A DNA stretch of 41,042 nt from a virus: the IMG/VR virus record IMGVR_UViG_3300030451_003423, positions 1 through 41,042 of that record, one strand, 5' to 3'. Position numbers and translations under genes: made by a program. This document shows, piece by piece, positions 35,858 through 41,042 of this stretch (its first letter is position 1; each line of letters opens with the position of its first letter). The notes beneath the pieces were generated by a model that searched no databases, was not told where the DNA came from, and saw only the letters and a program-made list of their open reading frames with translations.

Positions 35858-36157
35858 TCAGAATATTTCATCAGCGGGATGCTGACCTTCTTTATATTCT
35901 ATGTTTAATGGCTGTAGCAAGCCATAATCTTTTTTTCTTTTATACTCTTCTTGAAAAGAGTTATCTTTTACAAAATGAAATGGAACACCAAATACTTCTT
36001 CAAATGGTTTTAAAAATGTTTCCCATTTCTTATACCTCTCTTTATAAGCGACTAGTTTTGTGTTATAGTTATCACTATAAAATCCCTTTTTATCATATGA
36101 TGGATTACCAGGCGGCTTGGGAGGGAAACCACCTGGTTTTATTAGTTTCTGTCTCAC
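35858..36157 (-). CDS. Hypothetical protein (99 aa)
   Basis: The preferred start is GTG at 36157, which overlaps the TGA of the upstream small membrane protein and has AAGGA upstream; an in-frame GTG at 36226 would overlap that gene entirely. The protein has a proline-rich N-terminus (PGGFPPKPPGNPS) and a charged, aromatic middle (YKERYKKWETFLKPFEEVF). No family recognised. It is the last gene before structured region 1. Confidence 0.55.
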   Translation of the reverse strand: MRQKLIKPGGFPPKPPGNPSYDKKGFYSDNYNTKLVAYKERYKKWETFLKPFEEVFGVPFHFVKDNSFQEEYKRKKDYGLLQPLNIEYKEGQHPADEIF

Positions 36158-36261
36158 AGGACAGTCCTTAACATAATAGCAATCCAATATATATTTAACA
36201 AGCCTACACCTAATATTGCTAGCCACAATAATAAATTAGACCATCTTATTTTTCTTATCAT
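36154..36261 (-). CDS. Tiny membrane protein (35 aa)
   Basis: The ATG overlaps the stop of the previous tiny gene (ATGA), with AAGGAG upstream. The peptide MIRKIRWSNLLLWLAILGVG continues as one hydrophobic helix and ends ...MLRTVL. A basic N-terminus plus single membrane span fits a phage membrane peptide (lysis, host inhibition or entry exclusion). It is coupled to a second such peptide upstream. Confidence 0.55.
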   Translation of the reverse strand: MIRKIRWSNLLLWLAILGVGLLNIYWIAIMLRTVL

Positions 36262-36356
36262 ATACAGCTCCTTAATAGTAATAATATACCATATAAAGCT
36301 ATTAATAACAAGATACTTACAAATATACCTTCTAATAAGGCGAATAAGTTATTCAT
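36258..36356 (-). CDS. Tiny membrane protein (32 aa)
   Basis: A strong AAGGAGG precedes the ATG at 36356. Nearly the whole peptide is hydrophobic (LLEGIFVSILLLIALYGILL), one membrane span with few charges. Its stop overlaps the start of the next tiny membrane protein, suggesting a two-peptide unit. Confidence 0.55.
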   Translation of the reverse strand: MNNLFALLEGIFVSILLLIALYGILLLLRSCI

Positions 36357-36365
36357 ATATCCTCC

Positions 36366-36512
36366 TTAGTTATGATGTTTACAAGTTGGTATTACTTTAT
36401 CTACTTTATTTTGAATAGCAATTATATCTATACCAATTGCCATTTTTCTGTTATTACCATAAACAGTCATTTTTTTACCACACTGTTTACATTTTATTTT
36501 AACTAATTTCAT
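36366..36512 (-). CDS. Small zinc-binding-like protein (48 aa)
   Basis: Starts with AGGAGAATAAATG. Contains KCKQCGKKM (C8, C11) and ends PTCKHHN, giving a possible Cys3His zinc site. It is Lys-rich with an Ile-rich middle. The ATG overlaps the stop of the upstream gene. Function unknown. Confidence 0.6.
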   Translation of the reverse strand: MKLVKIKCKQCGKKMTVYGNNRKMAIGIDIIAIQNKVDKVIPTCKHHN

Positions 36513-36670
36513 TTATTCTCCTTTTTTTTAAGTTTTATTTGTTTTATAATACCATTAACTATAGCATCTTCATAAGTATTATCTGGTAATTCTTCCCAAT
36601 CTTCTAATACTTCTAATTCACCTTTAGTTATAGATACTTGTTTTCTTACAATTTTATTACTTTTTCCCAT
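36509..36670 (-). CDS. Small charged hypothetical protein (53 aa)
   Basis: Starts with the same AGGAGAATAAATG module. The N-terminus is basic (MGKSNKIVRKQVSITKGE), the middle acidic (LEDWEELPDNTYEDA) and the C-terminus lysine-rich. No family recognised; coupled to the next gene. Confidence 0.6.
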   Translation of the reverse strand: MGKSNKIVRKQVSITKGELEVLEDWEELPDNTYEDAIVNGIIKQIKLKKKENK

Positions 36671-36682
36671 TTATTCTCCTCT

Positions 36683-37306
36683 TTATTTATCAAATGTATA
36701 AATTACTATATCGTGTTCTGAGTTAAGGTCTGGATGATGACAAGTATCATATCTTTCTATAGGAACAACTAATCTTTTATTATGACCGTGTCCAACAGAA
36801 TATACAGGCCTGTCTTTATCGCAAATGTCTTCATAATAATTACAACTACCTGAAAACTCCCTTATATTACTTATGTATTCTTTAAATTCTTTAGAATACA
36901 TATTATCTGCTATCTTTATTCTTTCAATGTATCTATTTTCATACTCATTTTCACTTACAGCTTTATAATAATTATGGTATCCAGTATTAAATTCAGGTGC
37001 GTAATTATCTTCTATTTCACCATACTTTCTACACAATTTTAGATGCTCTTGTGTTTTAAGATACCATTTAAATCTAGGCCAATTATAAACTATTTCTACA
37101 GTTTCATTTCCTATAGTTTGAAATACAGTATTTCTTCTGTATATACAATATCCCCAATTAAAACCAGTATTATTTGATTTAATTTCTTCATTTACACTGC
37201 TTGATTTAATTTTTTCATTTACATGACCTTCTTCTAATAAATCTTTGTGTGCCATTTGTAATGCAAGAAAGTTTCTATTTTCTTGTGATATACTATTAAA
37301 TAACAT
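36683..37306 (-). CDS. Hypothetical protein (207 aa)
   Basis: Starts with AGGAGAATAAATG, twelve bases before the next gene's start region begins. Rich in Tyr, Asn and Glu, with scattered Cys/His (YDTCHHPDLNSEHD near the C-terminus). No membrane segment and no motif I recognise. Likely an early, host-directed phage protein by position only. Confidence 0.55.
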   Translation of the reverse strand: MLFNSISQENRNFLALQMAHKDLLEEGHVNEKIKSSSVNEEIKSNNTGFNWGYCIYRRNTVFQTIGNETVEIVYNWPRFKWYLKTQEHLKLCRKYGEIEDNYAPEFNTGYHNYYKAVSENEYENRYIERIKIADNMYSKEFKEYISNIREFSGSCNYYEDICDKDRPVYSVGHGHNKRLVVPIERYDTCHHPDLNSEHDIVIYTFDK

Positions 37307-37621
37307 TTATTCTCCTTTTTTATATTTAGATAATATTTTTTTTGTTATGTCTTTTTCTGGATTCTTTTTTAAATATTCTTTCCATTCTTTAATTTCAGCA
37401 TCTCTTAAATCCATTTCAGCTTGTTCATCCTCTGCTACTTTAAATTCTTCGATATATTCACCTTTATTACAATTTTTTTTTGCTAATTCTTCAGTGCTGT
37501 ATACACCTTTTATACATTCTTTATATATATCGTCAATTTTTGTACCATTATCTCCTGGATATTGTGTAAGAATACCTCCTTCTTGCACAAGTTCTATATA
37601 AAATACTATATATACGTTCAT
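37307..37621 (-). CDS. Hypothetical protein (104 aa), small phage accessory type
   Basis: Starts with AGGAGAATAAATG and abuts the next gene. The pattern MNVYIVFYIELV, then IKGVYSTEELAKKNC, then YIEEFKVAE (strand, helix, strand) is shared by many tiny uncharacterised phage proteins. The C-terminal half is charged helix. The role is unknown. Confidence 0.55.
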   Translation of the reverse strand: MNVYIVFYIELVQEGGILTQYPGDNGTKIDDIYKECIKGVYSTEELAKKNCNKGEYIEEFKVAEDEQAEMDLRDAEIKEWKEYLKKNPEKDITKKILSKYKKGE

Positions 37622-37652
37622 TTATTCTCCTTTTATTTTAATCTATTAAGTT

Positions 37653-38188
37653 TTGAGCAGTTTACTCCCTATATAGGGCAATCCTCACATTGCTCAGGAG
37701 GCGCGAGTTGACAGCAGTTTTATGTCATGCTTAATAGGACAGATTTATATGCGCCTAGTAATAGTTACTACCGTAACTTAATACTGAAGTGTAATACTAT
37801 CAATAGTAACTACTACTAGCTGTTTTATGCGCAATTATGTAACATTAAAGTAATTCTCAACTTTTCCATATATTCAAGTCTCTACATTACCGAAGCAGTC
37901 GGTCTCTTACAAAGTAATGCGTAATTATTTTTAATGTTACAATTGTTTATACGTTTCATGTTTTGCTATTTAGCTTAAGTATGATACTAAGAGTGTTAAT
38001 TAAGTATCCGCAATTATGTCGGCCTTCTTTGATAGAGTCAGCGGGTTTCTAGCCCTACTACTATCTTTAACAGCTCTTAGTGTGGTTATCTATACTTGGA
38101 TTTATTGTACCACAACCAATATAGTTGCCGTTTAGACATGTTTTTAAATCTATTAATGTCTTCCTTGGGCCACCTATTAGTAGCCCAA
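37653..38188 (-). ncRNA. Candidate structured noncoding RNA, cluster 2
   Basis: The gap 37622-38225 holds no supportable gene but many nested stems: 37654-37659/37691-37696 enclosing palindrome CCCTATATAGGG (37667-37678); 37755-37770/37804-37819, 16 bp with one mismatch, closed outside by TGCGC/GCGCA (37750-37754/37829-37833); 37838-37849/37930-37941, a perfect 12 bp stem enclosing CATTAC/GTAATG (37885-37890/37914-37919); 37986-37993/38074-38081, 8 bp, continued by GTTA/TAAC and enclosing GATAG/CTATC; and TTGGGC/GCCCAA (38165-38170/38183-38188). There is no T-run at either end. It could be a free RNA or the long leader of the gene at 37621. Strand inferred from flanking genes. Confidence 0.55.
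37830..38019. repeat. Direct repeat CGCAATTATGT, two copies
   Basis: The 11-mer CGCAATTATGT occurs at 37830-37840 and 38009-38019, each just beside or within a different hairpin domain of cluster 2. Entry spans both copies. Confidence 0.6.
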
Positions 38189-38225
38189 AGAATTAACATT
38201 CTTCTGTTACTAGGAACATATTTAC

Positions 38226-39020
38226 TTACCATTCTATATCGTCCTCTATAGCTTGTTCCTTTATTTTAGCCTCTATTAACTGTTGTTCACGCTTCCATTT
38301 ATACTTTTCATCACGCACTAACTCTTTCTCTTCTACAGCTACTTCCATACCTAATCTATCAGCTTCTATATGTCCTAAATCACGTATTTCTTTCAAAATA
38401 CCCTCATTAAGATGTTTTTCTATCTCATTGAGTTTACTTATTTCAGACGTTTGAATATCTTCTAGATTACGAACTTTCTGAAGAACATCTTTTTTGTTGT
38501 CCATATCAGCAAGTTTAAGCTTAGTAAGATTTTTCTCTATCTTTAAAAACTTATTATCAAGAGTCTTTTTATCAAGATAATATGTATCCCAAGAGTTACT
38601 TAATACAGTATTAACTTTAGCTTTTAAACCTCTAAAGTCTTCTAATTTACTTGCAATATTCTCTAACTTATCAAGTCTTTCAGTAACTGTATCAGGATTA
38701 AGTGTAATAGGATTTAACTCTTCAATACTCTTCATATGTTGCTGATGATTAGTATTTATCCTATTACTTAAACCTTGAGCCAAGTCTTCAATACTTCTAC
38801 TTAAACTATCTATTTGTGATTGATAGTTATCATGTTTATGAGTAGAGTTATTAACTTCTACGTAACCCATATCTTCATGATATTGTTTCATAGCTACGTA
38901 GTCTTTGTAAATAGAGATAGCTTTAAATGGTGCTATAATGACTCTGATTAGGCCATATAAGCAATATTCTGTTATCTCTATTATATTATTCACAATTGTT
39001 TTTATTTTGTTAATTAACAT
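38226..39020 (-). CDS. Membrane-anchored long coiled-coil protein (264 aa)
   Basis: The first 40 residues contain hydrophobic helical stretches (VNNIIEITEYCLYGLIRVII), likely membrane-associated. Residues about 65-255 are nearly continuous charged coiled coil (IDSLSRSIEDLAQGLSNRI and later KLEDF, EIEKHLNE blocks). The C-terminus is acidic (EDDIEW). Such proteins can organise replication at the membrane or act as scaffolds. No family recognised. It is an isolated gene with structured noncoding clusters on both sides. Confidence 0.6.
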   Translation of the reverse strand: MLINKIKTIVNNIIEITEYCLYGLIRVIIAPFKAISIYKDYVAMKQYHEDMGYVEVNNSTHKHDNYQSQIDSLSRSIEDLAQGLSNRINTNHQQHMKSIEELNPITLNPDTVTERLDKLENIASKLEDFRGLKAKVNTVLSNSWDTYYLDKKTLDNKFLKIEKNLTKLKLADMDNKKDVLQKVRNLEDIQTSEISKLNEIEKHLNEGILKEIRDLGHIEADRLGMEVAVEEKELVRDEKYKWKREQQLIEAKIKEQAIEDDIEW

Positions 39021-39080
39021 AGTTTTCCCTTTCTTTGGTTTGTGGTTTACTTACTATTTAAAAATATAATTTAACCTGGA

Positions 39081-39424
39081 TAGATACGCATTAGTTGGCA
39101 TACGTATCTACCTGTGATTTTCCAACGTTGTATATCTATTCGCAGGCGATATACAAGCCAACTCGTTGGAACGTTTTAATTAAATAGATTACACGCAGGT
39201 AATTCTCCTGTCACCTTTGATTGTGCTAATAACAGCTCTTCTTGCCTCTGTCCCATTGCCAATCTCTCGCACCATCCATCTCTAGTATATCTCTAGAACC
39301 TCATCTATTTAATAAGCTTTTAATGCAAGGACTAGTTACCCGCCTTATAGTAATTTAATACTGTTAACAGGCGGAATTGTCCACTTTATGGCTTCTGGCG
39401 TATCTAGCTAATACCTTGCATTAA
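39081..39424 (-). ncRNA. Candidate structured noncoding RNA, cluster 3
   Basis: Within the 39021-39549 gap: TAGATACG/CGTATCTA (39081-39088/39103-39110, 8 bp). TTCCAACG plus TTGTATATC (39120-39136) pairs with GATATACAA (39148-39156) and CGTTGGAA (39164-39171), 17 bp interrupted by one 7-base bulge. ATTAAATAGAT/ATCTATTTAAT (39179-39189/39303-39313, 11 bp) encloses CAGG/CCTG and TCTAG/CTAGA hairpins. TTAATGCAAGG/CCTTGCATTAA (39320-39330/39414-39424, 11 bp) encloses CCGCCT/AGGCGG (39340-39345/39369-39374). No gene is supportable here. The perfect nested stems argue for a folded RNA. Strand inferred from flanking genes. Confidence 0.6.
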
Positions 39425-39484
39425 TGTAGTTAATTTTGACTTTATGTGTAATAATACACTTGATAGTGTGTGTGTGCGCATCGA

Positions 39485-39523
39485 TAAAATAAACAATAGA
39501 GACTCAAAGAGCCTCTACTGTTT
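39485..39523 (-). terminator. Leftward intrinsic terminator after the 91-aa gene
   Basis: An interrupted stem pairs AAACA (39491-39495), TAGAG (39497-39501) and CTC with GAG, CTCTA (39513-39517) and TGTTT (39519-39523) around a short AAA loop. On the minus strand it is followed by ATTTTAT. It lies 27 bases past the stop of the 39550-39825 gene. Confidence 0.65.
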
Positions 39524-39549
39524 ACTAATCTACCTAAGATTGGGGGATG

Positions 39550-39825
39550 TTATTCACCCCAATCAGACACGTCAATCGCATCGTAGTTTACGAAGACGCT
39601 AGGTGGATACGGTTTACCGTTTTTATCCAACCTAGGACGTGAGCCGCCGTTGTCGTCATAGCTTGCTGTGACGTCAATACCCTCGGTGGCTATGTAATCC
39701 TGAAGCATTTCAAATGCTTTAGGTGTTACATCAAGGATAATGAAAGACTTATTTTCTTTCATTTTCCCTAACTGTAGGCATTTGCCTACATTCTTTTTAC
39801 AAAAATCAACCAATTTTTTATACAT
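39550..39825 (-). CDS. First leftward gene, hypothetical protein (91 aa)
   Basis: Begins MYKKLVDFCKKNVGKCLQLG and contains SFIILDVTPKAFEMLQDYI followed by a Gly/Pro-rich loop (GGSRPRLDKNGKPYPP) and an acidic end (DAIDVSDWGE). A GAGG sequence lies close before the ATG. It is the first gene of the leftward arm and has its own terminator, so it is probably an early gene expressed separately. By eye its codons are somewhat less AT-rich than its neighbours'. Function unknown. Confidence 0.6.
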   Translation of the reverse strand: MYKKLVDFCKKNVGKCLQLGKMKENKSFIILDVTPKAFEMLQDYIATEGIDVTASYDDNGGSRPRLDKNGKPYPPSVFVNYDAIDVSDWGE

Positions 39826-39858
39826 TGTTGATACCTCACTTTCAAGTGTGTTTTGTTA

Positions 39859-40072
39859 GACGTTTCGTCACGATACGTTTTGCATCGCAAGATGCACGGG
39901 GGAAGAAAGGCACCTAAACCGCGAAATGCTTTATTACGCTCAGTGCTTGGGGATATAACTAGGTTTAAAATGCGAACACAAGGGTGAATTAACAGTGAGC
40001 ATTTTCAACGTAGTTAACCCCCACACGGGCGTAATTTCGAGCGGTGTGGTGCACTATATCTCTGACACACCC
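39859..40072. other. Structured intergenic control region
   Basis: Part of the 39826-40450 gap between divergent arms; no gene supported. It holds GACG-TTT-CGTC (39859-39869); TGCATC-GCAA-GATGCA (39881-39896), a 6 bp stem with a GNRA-type tetraloop; AAATGCT/AGCATTT (39924-39930/39998-40004); CCACAC/GTGTGG (40021-40026/40044-40049); and GGGTG/CACCC (39982-39986/40068-40072). By eye it is richer in G and C than coding DNA around it. It could be the leader of the leftward transcript, a further noncoding RNA, or an origin. Confidence 0.4.
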
Positions 40073-40192
40073 ATTCTACCGCTATTTTTTCAAAAACGGC
40101 CTTTTCAACGCGATATAGGACGATTTATCATAGGTGTAAGTGCTTGTTTTTACTAGACTTAAAAATTTTTTTAAATTTTTTTTCCAAAACCC

Positions 40193-40221
40193 TTGACTTT
40201 TAGGGGGTAAAAATGTTAAAT
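40193..40221 (+). promoter_or_regulatory. Candidate rightward sigma-70-type promoter
   Basis: TTGACT (40193-40198), 17 bases, TTAAAT (40216-40221). A run of A/T tracts (40160-40183) just upstream could serve as an UP element. It would read toward the virion gene at 40451. Confidence 0.5.
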
Positions 40222-40345
40222 TTACCAGCCTACCAAGGTATAGTGACTGACTATGTAACTTACAGCAAGACTTGTTACTAGGTTAACTAGACAGCTCCAC
40301 TGTTTCAATCTATATTAAACCCGCAAGTGATGAGTATACACTGGT

Positions 40346-40366
40346 TAGTGACTAGGTTAGTCACTG
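40346..40366 (+). promoter_or_regulatory. Perfect 8 bp hairpin with 3-nt loop
   Basis: AGTGACTA (40347-40354), loop GGT, TAGTCACT (40358-40365), with a T/G pair outside. A related half-site, TAGTGACTGACTA, lies at 40241-40253. No T-run follows. It may be an operator-like palindrome or a structured promoter element; compare the hairpin at 14330. Confidence 0.5.
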
Positions 40367-40380
40367 AGTAAAGAAATAAT

Positions 40381-40409
40381 TTGGATATTTAATAGTTATT
40401 TAGTATATT
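40381..40409 (+). promoter_or_regulatory. Candidate rightward promoter before the virion gene
   Basis: TTGGAT (40381-40386), 17 bases, TATATT (40404-40409), within GTATATTATA (40403-40412), the 10-mer shared with 14136-14145. The gene starts 40 bases further on. Confidence 0.5.
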
Positions 40410-40450
40410 ATACCTAAAAATTTACAATAATTAACCGAAATGGGGAATAA

Positions 40451-41014
40451 ATGAGCAAATTAACAGTAACAAACGCAGGAGTTGCAGTAACGCCTAAAAC
40501 ACCTGGTTCTAGCATAACTACAGGTAGAAGAAAGCTTATTACGATAAATCCTACAGTAAATGCAGCAGCACATAGTGCAGGAGAAGTTCTATTTAACTCT
40601 ACTGAACTGCCAGATGCGGTATTAGAAGAAGGTGGAGTAGCTAAATTAATTGCAGTTAGTTGGGTAGTAGAATCAACTGTAGTATCAGGTGGTAATGATT
40701 TTGAGTTAGTATTCAGTGAAAAAAATATGGCTGACCTTGGAACGCAAAATGATGCGCCAAATATTACTCATGATAATTTTATAGCAGCTAATCCAACAGG
40801 TATGGTTCATATTGATGGTGGCGATAACGATGCTGATTTTGGAGCTATGACTATGGGAACTTGTAGTTCTGGTGCTGAAGCTGGAGGCGGACCTCTTATG
40901 CTTTTAAAAGCAGATGCTGGTTCTACTTCAGTATACGTTAGCGGCTTAGCAGGAAGTGCTATTGATACAACAAATACTGATAGTCTTAGATTAATATTTC
41001 ATATAGAGTACTAA
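40451..41014 (+). CDS. Virion protein, possibly head decoration (187 aa)
   Basis: Starts after GGGGAATAA. Beta-rich, with strands SKLTVTNAGVAV, KLITINPTV, KLIAVSWVVESTVV and a final LRLIFHIEY. The block NDFELVFSEKNMADLG (about residues 80-95) is a pattern I associate with uncharacterised structural proteins near capsid genes of marine phages. It is the first rightward gene after the control region, and the next gene follows directly (TAA then ATG). Decoration or head-fibre function is an inference. Confidence 0.5.
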   Translation: MSKLTVTNAGVAVTPKTPGSSITTGRRKLITINPTVNAAAHSAGEVLFNSTELPDAVLEEGGVAKLIAVSWVVESTVVSGGNDFELVFSEKNMADLGTQNDAPNITHDNFIAANPTGMVHIDGGDNDADFGAMTMGTCSSGAEAGGGPLMLLKADAGSTSVYVSGLAGSAIDTTNTDSLRLIFHIEY

Positions 41015-41042
41015 ATGGCACAAGATATGATGAATACCCAGT
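41015..41042 (+). CDS. N-terminal fragment of a gene cut by the window edge
   Basis: The ATG directly follows the upstream stop; nine codons are visible (MAQDMMNTQ) before the window ends. It is probably the next late gene. Too short to identify. Confidence 0.45.

Noticed and set aside
36258-36290. Minus-strand copy of the GTATATTAT promoter-like motif near 36281
   Set aside because: It falls inside the coding sequence of the 32-aa membrane peptide and has no matching -35 element.
37600-39550. CRISPR array
   Set aside because: The repeated elements are inverted pairs within each hairpin, not regularly spaced direct repeats.

Overview
The window is part of the genome of a tailed double-stranded DNA phage that is AT-rich throughout. 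Its gene set is the kind seen in marine podovirus-like phages: T7-type internal virion proteins, a very large beta-propeller-like tail protein, and a tail fibre with the repeats common in marine phages. The host cannot be named from the sequence. Large terminase, portal and major capsid genes are absent. Joining the two ends directly gives a 14-codon dead end, so this looks like a piece of a larger genome.

Layout. (1) 1-25802, rightward: small membrane and coiled-coil proteins, a metallophosphoesterase, a 2313-aa tail-nozzle-like protein, a 1451-aa tail fibre, three small internal virion proteins and a 2959-aa giant. The giant has ejection-protein-like ends. Its middle carries a GADLDGDE motif and an upstream SAVK lysine motif, as expected for a two-barrel RNA polymerase. 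(2) 25799-39825, leftward: small genes, a PD-(D/E)XK nuclease, an HNH nuclease, an archaeo-eukaryotic-type primase fused to a DnaB-type helicase, an SSB-like protein and a Sak4-like RecA ATPase. Directly upstream of these is a ubiquitin-like conjugation cassette: E1 (ThiF), JAB/JAMM peptidase, an E2-like protein and a ThiS/ubiquitin-like protein. Further upstream are many tiny genes. (3) 39826-40450: the divergent control region. (4) 40451-41042, rightward again: a virion protein and the start of another gene.

Three gaps in the leftward arm (35072-35857, 37622-38225, 39021-39549) hold no convincing genes. Each holds a chain of nested hairpin domains with perfect 6-12 bp closing stems. Cluster 1 has nine consecutive domains over about 700 nt, includes a possible H-type pseudoknot, and ends on the leftward strand in a hairpin plus T-run. 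I read these as candidate large structured noncoding RNAs, comparable in style (not shown to be homologous) to the ornate large RNAs GOLLD and ROOL.

How it may work together (inference): the giant polymerase-like protein would enter with the DNA and transcribe early genes. The leftward arm would replicate and recombine DNA. The ubiquitin-like cassette shares overlapping reading frames with the recombination genes, so it probably acts on phage replication proteins or on host or defence proteins. The rightward arms encode the virion.
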